NCBI GenBank assembly: GCA_015680685.1
Contig: MNCI01018063.1
Coordinates: 2,724 to 66,723, forward strand
DNA length: 64,000 bases
Direction of reading: 5' to 3'
From: Gnetum montanum
Taxonomy: Eukaryota > Streptophyta > Gnetopsida > Gnetales > Gnetaceae
Shown here: positions 33,258 to 44,910 of the stretch, in pieces
Layout of the letters: each line of letters begins with the position of its first letter
Numbering within the stretch: position 1 is the stretch's first letter
The notes under the pieces: generated by a model
Database searches by the model: none
What the model was told of the DNA's origin: nothing
What the model saw: only the letters and a program-made list of their open reading frames with translations
Position numbers and translations under genes: made by a program

Positions 33258-34549
33258 TAGAGTGTGGGCTGCACTCCCAAATCCACGAAAAGCTACGTGG
33301 CCTTATGTCGATGGGTGTGGTTGTCCAGTCGTCCAACCTTTGCCGCGTGAAGGGATACTATCATTCCTTGTTTGCGCAAGCTCCACGTCTCGTCGGGAGG
33401 GGAGCTGAGCCACGCCGAACCTCAACTAGTATTAATCCAGTCCGTGACCGGTGGCGGGGACAGATCACCTTGGGAAGGGCCCTCCCCTCCCAACCTGGGG
33501 GTGCAAGGCATTTCATGGGAGCCTTTCCGCGACTTTGCCCCTGCCTGAGAGGGTGTCGGCTGGTCATCCACGGAGTGCAGAGCACCAGTCCCAACTAGCG
33601 CGTGAAATTATGACTTACTCATCACACTGGCCGCGGTACCCCGACCCGTCCCCGACGGCTCCACATGGTGAGCTCCCTTCAATATTAGCTCCGATTGTTC
33701 TCCAGAGAGTGGTCCCCTGCTTGGCGCAGCCTTGGAGGCCGCTCCCTTTGAGGTAGTGACCTTCCCCGAACGTCAAGCCCCATCTTTGGGTGCCGGCAGT
33801 TTCTTGTTGGCGACTCGACCTTTCTTGCTGACAACACACCATCTGTCATCAGGTGTGGCCATGTACCCTGCTGGGTGGCCCAGGTCGCTCCCTGGCCGAT
33901 GCTGGGCCTGAGCCATCGGCTGGTTTTCAAACAGTACCCGGACCCGCTCCTCGTCGAGGTCCGTGACGAGAACTAGTTCCTCGACTGGCTCCTTCGTAAC
34001 GAGAGGTCGCCAGACGTAAAACCTTGTGAACCCCAAGTGGTCCATAACGGTAGTGGAGTGGTCAAACTTGATGAAATCTCCGAACAGATCCGCCAGCGAT
34101 CGCAGAAACACTGGCGACCAGTATTCTAGGGGAAGGCCATACAGCCATACCCAGACCGGTGCTCGCGCAAACAGTGTCGGGTCCTAGTGAGCTCCAGGGC
34201 ACCAGGACGCCAGGGCCAGCCCGCACGCTCCGTAGAACCAAGGTCCTCCCACCAGGACTTGCTCTCGCTCCTCCAAGGAGGTGAAACAGAATAAGAGGCG
34301 ATCGTCTGCCAGGAAGGAAACCGTCACCAAGTCTAACCCCCAAGCCTTTCAGGCCCAGTGCCAGATCAGATCGATGCGAGGTCGAGCCCCTTCAGACACA
34401 AATTTTCCTATCAGGCTACTTTCCAATCTTGCCAGCATGTCTATGTCTGGGCTTCTAACTTTGATTCTTAGTTCTGTTCCTTCTCTGTAGCATTCCCCAA
34501 AGTCTCTATCCGTCTGTCGCTCCAGGCCCCCCCCCAGTCCTGCTTGCAT
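33258..34549 (-). pseudogene. LINE-A ORF1: DUF4283-like RNA-binding protein pseudogene
   Basis: Plant L1 ORF1. The DUF4283-type region spans about 34010-34500: LRIKVRSPDIDML, WGLDLVTVSFLADDRLLFCFTSLEEREQVLVGGPWF, then APVWVWLYGLPLEYWSPVFL. A C-terminal part with PDDRWCVVSKKGR and a Pro/Ser-rich tail ends VDLGVQPTL. ORF2 starts 28 bases later, a normal gap for a bicistronic LINE. I see no CCHC knuckle. The start at 34549 is the first ATG of the open block; the true start may lie further upstream. Confidence 0.78.
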
Positions 34550-34723
34550 CCCGTCCTATGGCCTCCGCTCCTACCTTTATTTCTGTTGTCACCGCTCCTG
34601 CTGTCTCTGCTCCTGTAGTCTCCGCTCCTGCCGTCGTTTTAGTTGGTCCAGCTGCCGACGCTCCAGTTGCAGTCGCTCCAGTTGTCATCGCTCCATTTTT
34701 TCCAACATCTATTATTAGAGTTC
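34550..34723 (-). repeat. LINE-A 5' leader with short tandem repeats
   Basis: The sense strand holds about nine imperfect copies of a 10-15 base unit around gcagg/actggagcg (34580-34695). This may be an internal-promoter repeat, or a coding repeat rich in Thr, Ala and Gly if translation starts at 34688. It ends at the 14-bp duplication. Confidence 0.45.
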
Positions 34724-34737
34724 ACAATGATAATGCA

Positions 34738-36538
34738 TTACTTGATGGTGGTATGTACTATTTTTGTTATTTGATTATTGGTGTTTGGTTTCTAGCTTTG
34801 AATTTTTTTATGGATTATTATGACATGGTTTCCTTTTCATACAATAGGCAGTGAGTCCACAACATCCACCCATCCACAAACTCCATGGTTTTCCTTGTTT
34901 TGGAAATGTGCAATCCCTTTTTCATTAACAAAAATTTAATAAATTTGTAACTTTGGTAGTTTCTAGAATTGGAAAGGATTCAAAGGTTTGAACAGGGTGT
35001 GGCTTGAAGATGATTTGATATTCTTTGTACCTTTCTGTTTGCCTGAGCACATGTGTGTTTTCACAGACTTCTTACCATTCCATGTCAACCAATAAAAGGA
35101 AGTTGAGTAAGTTTTTTCATGGTGTGGTAATCATAAGAAAAAAATAAAACAAAATGATGAGAATTCAAAGCACACCCCTTAGAAAAAATAAATCCATACA
35201 TCTTTTGCATGGTATGGTTCTCATTAAAAAAAAGATGAGAATTCAAAGCACACCCCCTAGAAAAAATAAATGCATGTTTCTTTGCATGATGTGGTTCCCA
35301 TTTCAAGAAAAAACAATGGGAATTCAAAGCATACCCCTTAGACACAATAATGTGCAACAAGCACTAGTTATGGAACTCCCCTTTAACTAAGGCTCTTCCT
35401 CACTTCCCACTTCTCTTTTCTTCTCTAATATGGAATGGTGGTTGTTTTTTGGAAGCACTCTTATGTCTCAAGGGATGGACTAGTCTAAGAATCATGATGT
35501 GAATCACTGAATGTGGTTGGTTTTGTTCTGGACTAATGATGGATCTTATCAAGTCATTTAACCCTAAAATCCATGAGGGACTTCATGTGACCTTAATTAT
35601 GAACTCCATTCCACTCTCTCTCATCCATATATGCTCTCCATGTCTCACCTCGCTACTGGTTACATGTTCTTGTTCGATGTCCTGGTTTGATGTGTCAAAC
35701 TTCTTAGTTAGTTTCTTCCAGGTTTTGTACTTAACCTCCTGTAACCATTAATCATCCATGGAGCCCATGGACTCTTTGGTTTGAAGTTATGCAAGGGCAT
35801 AAAAAGGCCCGTGCCTACTTTGGAGAGGACCCACTTGCATATCTTTTGATTGGGTTAGTTAAGTTCTTTACCCTTAAACATTCTTACAATCAAATTCATT
35901 TTGTTTACCCCATTAATAACATCCAATTGTGCACATCTTCACAACATTTTTTAGTGGATTTTTCTTTTTATTATTGTGAATTCTCACACCATCTTCAAAT
36001 ATTTCTATGTGTTAAACTTTTTCAAATTTAATGAACCACTTATATATTTGACCTTATATGTCAGCCTTCCCACTAACACTACTAAAGGAATCAATCTACC
36101 ACAATCACAACTTAGCTTAGTATAACCACCAATAAGATAAGGCATTTAATAGCTATGTGTTACACATTTCATACTAATTCATGATTCTATTGTGATTGCA
36201 GTGGGAAGCATGGATTGGAAGCAAGACTATCTTCACCAAGGATGATGTGACAATACCACACAATGAGGACTATTCATGATCATTGCATCTTTTCTCTCAT
36301 TCTTCTACTACCAAGAGGTGTTGGATGTCAATGTTATCCAAGGTGTTCTCTTATTTTATCATGGACACCCAATGTTGTAAAGATTGTATCTTTGTACAGT
36401 TGGGCACTCAGAGTCTATTATTCCATTTGAGTCAATTTGTATGTTATTCAATAACCCCATACTTGCCCAATATCTTGTAAAGAACTTGTTCCTCCTCTTC
36501 TTCAATCAAGGACGAGTTTTCATTAAATTGTGGGGATA
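34738..36538 (+). other. E2 3' noncoding region, right part
   Basis: No gene. Blocks shared with E1 and E3 in the same order: the caataggcagtgagtccac box near 34850, three hairpin copies (35117-35337), the acaagcactagttatggaact box near 35350, a pyrimidine tract (35380-35430), the gatggaatggtggttg...agcactcttatgtctc block (35430-35470), and the gacgagttttcatt box with polypurine tract gtggggata (36529-36538) abutting the 3' LTR. Confidence 0.7.
35117..35337 (+). other. Conserved 3' hairpin, E2 (three tandem copies)
   Basis: Copies at 35117-35181, 35204-35259 and 35281-35337. Copy 2 pairs TTCTCAT (35218-35224) with ATGAGAA (35235-35241). Copy 3 pairs TTCCCAT (35295-35301) with ATGGGAA (35316-35322): both sides of one base pair changed together. 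Copy 1 is partly decayed. Each ends with ATTCAAAGCACACCCC or a close variant. Confidence 0.75.
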
Positions 36539-37376
36539 TGATGAAATGTGTTTTTCATCTACTATGATGTTGAGTATCCAACGTTGGAGCTGCAACATCG
36601 AGGTCTTGATGCGAGGTCGGGTATTTGACGTTGAGGGTATATGCTAGCCTATAAATATAGCACCTAGTCTTCTGATTTGGTAGTTAGTTTTCAGTTTTCA
36701 GTCAAAGTAGCAAAGCTCTTGCAATTTATTTTCTTCAAAGTTAGAATATCTTTTGAGTGCCCATAGAAGGAGTCTAAGTGTGTACGGTTCTTTGTTCAAA
36801 CACTGATGTACCTAAGCAAAGTAGTGTGACTGGAATAAAGATGAACTCTTTTGACAATCCTTGCAACATCGAGAATAGATTAATGTTTCTTTTAGTGCAC
36901 TTTACTTTAATGCATTTGAATTAAGCAATTACTTTCCAGCTATTAATGAACACAAGCATAACCACTTCGAACATACATATAGTACTTGGTAACCCAACAA
37001 TGCTTAGCATTTGGTAGCCCAGTAACACTATATGTGTTTAGGATATGTCTAGGAAAGTGGGGTGGTTACCTGTGTTAGGCTAGCTAGGTAGTAGATGAAT
37101 TAGAACTTTAATTACTTTACCTTTTATTCTTGCTGTAGGTGATCAAATTTATAAAACACAAAAGATAAAAAAATCATGTACCTCAATTACACTTAAACCA
37201 TACCCTTGAACTTCACAACTGTAGTTGGGAAGACAATGAACATTCTCAATGGCCATTTCACTTCCTAGAGAAACTAGTGCACTAGAGAACTATAGGTCCA
37301 CAAAATTTGACTGGATCATGCATAAACACCTTAGTGATTCATATGTTTGGGCGTAGGGGTACCTCATCACTCATCA
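36539..37376 (+). repeat. E2 3' LTR
   Basis: TGATGAAATG...CTCATCA, about 838 bp, aligned throughout with 8821-9644. The U3 holds CCAACGTTGG (36579-36588) and related caacatc/gatgttg repeats. TATAAATA lies near 36650 and AATAAAG near 36835. It is followed by CCAAT, the right target-site duplication. Confidence 0.9.
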
Positions 37377-38989
37377 CCAATTAACAAACTTACTATTTTA
37401 CTATTTTTTTTAAATAATAATTATATAGCATAACAATCTTTACACTCGATGGTGCACCCCTATTTGCCAACCTAAAGTCATTATTCTAGGCATATGATAA
37501 ATGGATCACATAATCAAAAGTGTGTGTGTGTGTGAGAGTGTGTATATATCATAACAACTATATACATTTGATCAAGTACCTTTCGTTACTAATGGTCACT
37601 CTAATGACTTTTATGTGAAAAAATAATAGGTTCCATGAAATTCTTGATCCATAAAATGTTTCCTTAGCTATTTTGATTTTTAAGTTACATGATCAAGATA
37701 TGATTTTACTTATTAACTCAATAAGGCACATAGTTTATAAAAGTAAAAGTATACACTAATAAAAAATGCTCTAAAATACTACTTTATTAATATATGAAGT
37801 AAATTATTTATTGTATTTAAAAATCATTAAGCTTTAATTTCTTATTATGTATACCTAATATAAAAGAAAAATATTAATAAAGTCATTTTACATACTTGTA
37901 AAGGTATCAACTTGTCTTCATGGAACACATCTACGATAGCTAAAATGCAATCACATGAGGTCCATCTACATCTTTGGTTTCTTAAGAATTTCTTGCCTTA
38001 ACTTTTGCCAAATACTAGCTTTAATAATACTAGTATTTTCATATTGTTCTAATCCTCATGAATTAAAATCTCTCAAATACTATTGATAAGTTAACATTGC
38101 AACCTTTAGATTTTGAACATTGAACATTAAGTGATGACCCTTTATGAATAGTAATATTGAACTTAGTCTCTTAAAAGCAAAGTTTTCATAGGAAAATATT
38201 GGTACACTAACCAAGTACTTACAATAGTAGAAGGAACAAATTTGCCATATCAAGTCATAGTGAATTATCCTTCATTGCTTCCACCCCATGGTTCATGACA
38301 TGTCATTGAACAATAAATGAATAATCATCATCAACTTTTATGGATCCTAACAAGAACATCAAATTTCTCTTCTTTAAAACAAGGAAGAAGGTAAGTTCAA
38401 TTTAAAAATATAATAAAAAATGAAAATTAGTTCACCTAGGTGTACATTTCAATGGGCTCTGACTATGGGGAAATCCTACAACTAGACACTAACAAATGCT
38501 TGGCTTGTGGTGGTCATAGATTGAAAAATCAAATCGGATTGGTAAATCAACACCTCTTTTCACAAATTGGATCACAAAAATCTAAATAAATTGATGTAAC
38601 AATTGGATTAGAATCATCAATGTTAGAAAAATAGAACAGTTATATTCACCTATGTTGGTAGTTGCAATTTCCAATATTTTTCACATAAGAGCTTTCTATT
38701 GGCATCAAAAATAGTAATAAACAATATAGTAAACTTAAAAAATCAGTAAAATATAACACAATTTAATACATTAAATGTCCAATTCGATCTTGCATCGGCT
38801 TCAACGTTGCATTGTGGTATATCGCAAATCTTGCAATTGCAAATTTCTCAAACTATGGTGGTGGTCATAAAAGATGCCATCTATATTGACATAGGACAAG
38901 AGATTGGAAGAGCATTAAATGCTTAAAAGAACATTATGAGCTTTGTTAATGAAATATCAGATATTAAGAAATGATTAGGTGATGTGCTT
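37377..38989. other. AT-rich intergenic stretch, no gene seen
   Basis: Contains the E2 duplication CCAAT at 37377-37381, then AT-rich sequence with a short TG repeat near 37521-37535. I recognise no element ends or coding frames. Confidence 0.5.
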
Positions 38990-41290
38990 CTTTAGTGTGA
39001 GTGAGGCCCATGCTTTTGGGAAAAGCAATTAACGATGGGGACACGTGACGTTAAGATGCATAAGCGTGACAAGAAAATGTTGAATTGTATAAAAGTTATG
39101 ATCACATGGATCTTGGGTGGCAGTTGAAATGGCAAATTGAAGCGAAACAAACTAATGACACCAAGAACCCGAAGCAAGCCCACTCTTGTACTGTCAAAGT
39201 TGGTAAGCCAAACAAAAAGCAAAAAACGTGGTTGGCGTGCCAAACACTAGCGCCCACGGAAGTAGGTTCACATAATTCAACTTTGATAATAATTCCTTTG
39301 GCTTATTCCATTCCCAACACTCGTGGGCGCACCCGGAATTTACACGAATCAACGTGCTGAACCCTTCTCAGCTTTACACACCAGACAGTGTGCTACCGTG
39401 GCTTCATTCCTTCAACCATTCAAAAGGTGAATGAATTAAAACAGCCGTTTTTACCATCAACGCACGAAACCTAAATCAAGGTTATAGATTAAGGCTCTTA
39501 AATTAAGGTTATGGATTTTATGCTTGTGGTATTTTATTTTTTTTTTAAATGATATGCCACGCCATGCCGACATCCATGTGAAGGCTCAACAGAGAATCTT
39601 TACTTTAAAACTACGATGGTGGATGACAATAGCGTAAGTTGGCTGCATTCCCTTTTGGTTTGCGAGACAAACAATAGTGTGAACATGACCTTAAACAACT
39701 GGGTAGGTTTTAAAAAGCATTCCCATGATTGATGATTGACCTTTATAGTTGCCATGTTAGGTATGCAGTGTAATATCATTTGCCAACAGCATTAATCAGC
39801 TCAGAAAAGGGCATGGTTTTAGGTTTTTACTCAGAGTAGCCATGTGCGCAGAGGCTAACGATGCTGGGATTGTTGAGCAGCTTCTATTGGTCTGGACGAC
39901 ACAGGTCAACTGCTGTCCACTTGTTTTCTGCAACAACAGTGTGGCCGTAATGAGACACGTAATTTCGCTGTTGCAGATTGGGAAGCAGCAGACTATTCTA
40001 CTTTCATGACAAGGCTCGACCACCGTATTATAGTGCAGAAAAATTGGTGTTGCGGTTAACATATGCAGTGGTTAGGCAATCCAGATTCCGCATGAATTGA
40101 AAATGGCACTCGCATGATTCATCAGGTGTACCAGCATTTCCGCATGGATCATCCTTTCATCATGATTGTCCATGATTGATTAAAGCATTGCAATGCATGC
40201 CATTGCTCTTATATATGCATGATGAATTCTTCATCATGATCATGCTCTTGTTCGCATTCATTGCATCTGCCGATGATGCCAATTTCCTGATGTATTGTTT
40301 GTTGTGATTTGCGTCAAAGAAAGTGTCCGCATTTAAGAACAAGGCATAATCTGGTCTATAAATGTTTTAATTTGTCTATCATAACTGCTGCACTGCACTG
40401 CTTGTTCATTCAAGTTCATGAATATTCTTTCTTTCGGGACTTACCCAAGTCCGTGAGCAGTGTACATGCTGTGTGTCTTCAGATGGCTCTGATCTGTTGG
40501 GAATTCGCAAATTTTCCAAATTCCTTCGTTTGACATTTCTCATTTCAATAACTCATATCGGAAGAAAAAGGGAAATTAAATGAAAAGCAGGCAAAGCAGG
40601 CAACATGCAACGGTTTCTGCTAAATGCGACATCGCCCACAGATTTTCCTAGAATTATTAGGCATGTCATATCGCTTTGTGACAATACCAATGAATGTTCC
40701 AAAATGGCAACATTTTTATAAGTAGTGTGGGCCTCTTTGCCACGCCGCTGGATGCAACAACCACTCCAATGGGTTTTTTATTATAAAAAAATTTTTAAAT
40801 CAGCTCGTACTTGTGCGCGATATCAATAATGTCCCACAATGGAATTTTGCAGTTTGTTTCTGAATGTACGTAGAAACTCAGACCGTCTGTGGTGCACTCG
40901 TGATACTTGTATAACGTTAAAAAGTAGAACGTGCGTGTATTTAACTATTAATTGTGTTCCATATCTACGATGCCTTCTTCACAGCAGATTCGTGGATTTC
41001 GGGGTTTTCAATGGGCTTTGCAAAACCTGGTGCCTGGTGCCTGGTGGCTCGTAGTGAGGCCATGATAAGTCCGGAAGATATCGAGAACACAGGTTTGTCA
41101 GACAATCCGACCAGTGGAATCGGTCAAAAGTTTTCATTAAAGAATGCCCTAGTTTTCAGGGCCATTGGAATAGCTATAACAGAAACTTCAAACAATTGTG
41201 CCTTCGAGATGCAACCTTCAATTGAACAGAATAAATGCAATTATTCAAATTATTATTTAAGAAGAAAAACCCCAAAAAAAAATTAAAAAA
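38990..41290. other. Island of less AT-rich, non-repeat-looking sequence
   Basis: Base composition and lack of in-window matches set this apart from the transposon-derived sequence around it. Small open frames exist (for example 40954-41286 on the plus strand, 110 codons, and 39796-40062 on the minus strand, 88 codons), but I recognise none and see no convincing exon structure. A CACGTGACGT box lies near 39043 and a 9-bp inverted pair GCGCCCACG/CGTGGGCGC lies near 39250 and 39325. It could be single-copy host DNA or an old gene fragment. Confidence 0.3.
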
Positions 41291-41499
41291 CAAACATTCT
41301 TTAATAGGAAAACATAACATGAATCTGAAATTCAGGTTTTATGATGTCCGGGATCTATTTGACAAACATTATATTTGTATCATAAAAATTTAATAACTCA
41401 ATAAAATGGCCAACTAACAATTGAATAATAAAATATCTTATAGAACTTTTGCCATAATATTATATTTTTGTATATTTTTGTTTCAGGCATAGATATGAG

Positions 41500-43620
41500 A
41501 AACACATGCAGCTTATCCTCAAGATCTCTTAAAATACATAGCCGGAATTTGCATTCATCTTCACTTTCTATTCTAGGTTGCCCAAGAAAATGTATGTCTC
41601 ATTGGGAGCATATTTGACAAATAGTGAACTTCTAGGTTTAACTCATTACCTCTTATGCATTCCAAATAAAGTTTTGTCTTGCCTTCTACATTGGACTGTA
41701 ACTCTGTTAGAAACCAAACCAATTTATAAATGTGCTTTCAATTACTTTATACCTCCTCAATTAGATATACCAAGTCTTCCATCCCTGTTCTTTTTTATCT
41801 CTAAGAAGTGCTATAGAAATATTGATTTGCAAATTTTTAAGTATAAGCAATAATGTGACAAATAGCCTTTACTTATATATGATGTAGATGGCACTCTAAC
41901 ATAAGTATCAAATAGGTTGTTTGAACTTTTAACTTTAATTCATCAAGTAAAAATATCTTCTATGTTCTTTCAATGGCCTTCCAAGTTTTTGCATGAAGAC
42001 CTCATCCCCAAATTGTCTATCAACATAACACAATAGGATAAATGACTTTTTTTAATATTTATTTTGTGACCCTCTAAGCTCAAACTCCTAATGCCTTGTA
42101 TTTATTTTCAAGTGTATAGATAGCTTGCATTCTTCCTACTATTCTTTCCCTAATGCATTTATCTCATTTATAATTCACACATATTCAAGAGCCAAGTATC
42201 TAAAAGAGCCCATAAATTGTACATTATAATCACCAAATTTAAACTTATAGTTTATGTTTATTGTGCCATGTATCATCATCTTATTTTTCTTTACATTGAC
42301 TTGCAAACTAAGAGAAATGCAAACTGATTCTAAAATTTGTAGTATATTAGATAAACATTTCTTAGAAGTAGATATTAAAGTAACATCATGTGTATAAAGA
42401 AGTAGGTTTATTACATATGAACCTATGTTGTCCAATACACATCCAATCCTGCAACTCATTAATGAAGAGATCAAAGAGAGTTGGACATAAAATAACCTTA
42501 CATCACCCTAATTTTTCTTCAAAATTGAAAATTTTTATTTGATTCACTATCTTTGAGCTCAATTATAAATTTTTCATATAATTTCTAAGTCATGCTATGA
42601 GTTTTGCATAAAGGCCTATATCATTTTGGTCTGGATTTGGCCCAAAGGGCAACAACCTATTGTAGATTTGTAATGTTAAATAATATTTTTTTCCCATAAT
42701 GCTCTAGGGGAGCCTATGGGTAATGCTAAATAATTTTCCATAATACCATGTATTTGTTTTAACCTATATGTGGCTTCTATGCTTATGTCTTCTTAATGCA
42801 ATATGCAAAGAATGAAATTTGGAAGAGTAAGGCATACATGAAAAACAACAATCCATGACACATGATTTATTCCCAAACTTTGATTTAGTTATCTTTCTCA
42901 TCATGCCTTCACACCAATCTAACCAAAATTGTTATGGAATTGATTGTATCTTGTAAAATGGTAACTTGGACATATAGTAGATGAACATCATGGAATATAT
43001 AGTGGATGTATCATGTAGTCATAACAATCAAATCAAGATTGTTATGGAATATATCAAATCTCATAAAATGACAAATTTTTAATTTTTAATTACATAGATG
43101 AACTAAAATCAACTTGGTCTTTACAAGATTCTCTTGGCTAGATTATAGATATATATTATAAATATATAAATAAGCTAGTTACAAGTTCAATGTAGTGTTT
43201 AAGAGTGACAAGATGGTTAAGAGTAAAATGGTTCTATGGAAAACCTACTTTGTAGATTACCATTTATTTGTGATGTTATTTGTTTCTAATCAACTTTTAT
43301 TCCTCTTTTCAAAATAGTAACTAATAGCTTAGCATAAATACTTCTTATAATTATAAAGAAGCATTACCTTACTGATGTGATCTTCTATTGTTTAGCAAGG
43401 CCATTAATAACAACACATTTTAATTTATTTTGAACTTTTTCATGAATAGATACATTAGCCTATTTAAGAAATTCAACATATAAACCATCTATATCTATAG
43501 CTTTTCCACTTGCTAATTTGTTAATGTCATCTATATTACTTATTCTACAATAAAATGCAAATGAGCTTGCAAAAACTGTAACAATAAATGCCATCATCCC
43601 TTTAAAAACTATTACTATGA
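41500..43620 (-). pseudogene. LINE-E: decayed AT-rich LINE, RT region
   Basis: Minus-strand RT pieces: LASGKAIDIDGLYVEFLK near 43500, then ISSLMSCRIGCVLDN...LLLYTHDVTLISTSKK...ILQILESVCISLSLQVNVKKNKMMIHG at 42230-42474. The active site, usually Y/F-A-D-D, is Y-T-H-D. The downstream part to about 41500 is AT-rich with Cys-containing fragments that may be the zf-RVT tail. The ends are not defined. It is far more AT-rich and decayed than LINE-A to LINE-D. Confidence 0.65.
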
Positions 43621-43717
43621 AATGCAAAAAACATCATCAAATTGACATCTTTACAAGTTGAAAATATTGAAGGAAGAGTACTTGTGGCATCTAAAGATAA
43701 AAGAACGGTTTCATGTG

Positions 43718-43900
43718 TTACCTTAGCAGTAAGAGTCTTGGCTTAGAAAATCTAGATCATAGGTTCAATTCCAATGAACTACATTGAGTTATGTATAAAA
43801 ATAATTCCTTATAGAATTTTGAAATTAGTGTGACAGATTCAAAGGATCTTAGTAGATGTAAGTAAAAATTCAGTTTCAATAAACAAAATATTTAAGAGTA
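43718..43900 (+). repeat. SINE-like repeat with tRNA-like head
   Basis: The head has an A-box-like TTAGCAGTAAGAGTCTTGG and a B-box-like AGGTTCAATTCC at the spacing of a tRNA-derived promoter. A body follows with attgagttatg, ttttgaaattag and tcagtttcaata. A diverged copy of the body flanks LINE-B (45870-45935 and 47262-47310). Other tRNA-like heads lie at 53588 and, reversed, near 58400. Confidence 0.5.
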
Positions 43901-44049
43901 CAGTCTTTATTTGGATTATGAGCATGTTTTCAAATGGTAAAACAAATAACATTGCAAAAACTTTTAGATAATGCAAAAGTAAAGAAATATTTTTATTTGA
44001 ATAGTACCATGGAGGCCTATATTTATTGCTATTCCTCACTATTTACAAT

Positions 44050-44450
44050 ATACAATTAGCAAGGCATGAATGAAATCTCATCATCTCAGAGTTAAAATAG
44101 GTAGATAGCTTAAAGTTCCTTGTGAAGAACGAATATGCTAACTATGCAATCAAATAGAATTAATGATGAACATCATGCTTTTCTTTAATGCCTTCCATTT
44201 GAGCATATTAGACATAAGTGGAATATTACATGTATGAATTTGGTTGATTTCTTACAAATGTTACCTAGAATTTTTGGTAGTTTTCTTCATAATGTTTTCA
44301 AATCTCATAGCATGCACATTTCTATTGTACTATGGATCCAGAGGGTCTACAAATATTATAAAATTTTAATTTTAGTTTCAATAAAGGATTATCACCTACA
44401 GCCACAATGCTCATCCCACAAAGTAGGGTCTTAAGAGGGTTGATAGATGA
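44050..44450 (+). pseudogene. LINE remnant: zf-RVT-like fragment
   Basis: Near 44110-44215 the plus strand reads KVPCEERIC, then a stop, then LCNQIEL...MLFFNAFHLSI. This resembles the Cys/His zf-RVT tail of plant LINEs (compare PREEHICELC in LINE-G). No RT domain is attached, so it is a short decayed piece. Confidence 0.45.
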
Positions 44451-44910
44451 GCAAAAGTCTAACCTCCTAGAGTGGTTAAGCCCAAGTTTAGTTTCACTTT
44501 CAATAAATCTTCTAAAATACATTAAAGCAATTCTTGTTATATTAGAGGTTAGACTTGTGAAGATGGTAATTATAAAATGTAAGCCTATGTCTCATAATAC
44601 ACTTTAGCTTTTACAATAGTCAAATTATTTGTTACTAAATGGCTAAAAAACATTAGAAGAATTTTTCTCCTCTTGCTTTAACTTTCATATATAGGTTATC
44701 AACCATGGTTTAGCCTTATGCTTAGTCTAATTATGTATGGTTGAAAGAGTTCAATTTAAAGTTTTACCCTTAATGGTTTTATGAATGTTTACTAAATTTC
44801 TTAATGAAGTAATCCTTTTTAGTTACTATTATATCAACTTCATCACAAGATTTATTTCATTTAATATCATTTGTTCTTCTTCACATGATATTTTCAATAT
44901 TTTCCTCATC

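Larger units (their letters stand above)
29471..34737 (-). mobile_element. LINE-A: near full-length GC-rich L1-type LINE with 14-bp TSD
   Basis: Minus-strand LINE flanked by the exact 14-bp duplication ACAATGATAATGCA (29471-29484 and 34724-34737). The 3' end with its poly(A) is on the left (poly-T at 29486-29495). The body (29485-34723) holds a short 5' leader, ORF1 and ORF2. It is strikingly GC-rich beside the E2 sequence it entered. Length and the duplication indicate an essentially complete insertion. Stops and frameshifts show it is inactive now. Confidence 0.92.
8821..37376 (+). mobile_element. E2: full-length Athila-like element hosting E1, E3 and LINE-A
   Basis: The 5' LTR 8821-9644 and 3' LTR 36539-37376 are in the same orientation. 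Gag, protease, RT, RNase H and integrase lie between them in the Ty3/gypsy order (integrase last). Removing E3 (14535-27708 plus one CCAAC) joins the RNase H/tether frame across the gap. Removing LINE-A joins the 3' noncoding region. The target-site duplication is CTAAT (1594-1598) on the left, displaced by E1, and CCAAT (37377-37381) on the right, differing at one base. It is the oldest member of the nest and is inactive: protease, RT and integrase catalytic residues are all changed. Confidence 0.88.

Noticed and set aside
39250-39330. 9-bp inverted pair GCGCCCACG/CGTGGGCGC as a MITE end
   Set aside because: No terminal duplication and no further inverted homology.
40954-41286. 110-codon open frame in the non-repeat island as a gene
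   Set aside because: No recognisable domain, no paired exon signals and AT-rich low-complexity end; left as part of an island description.
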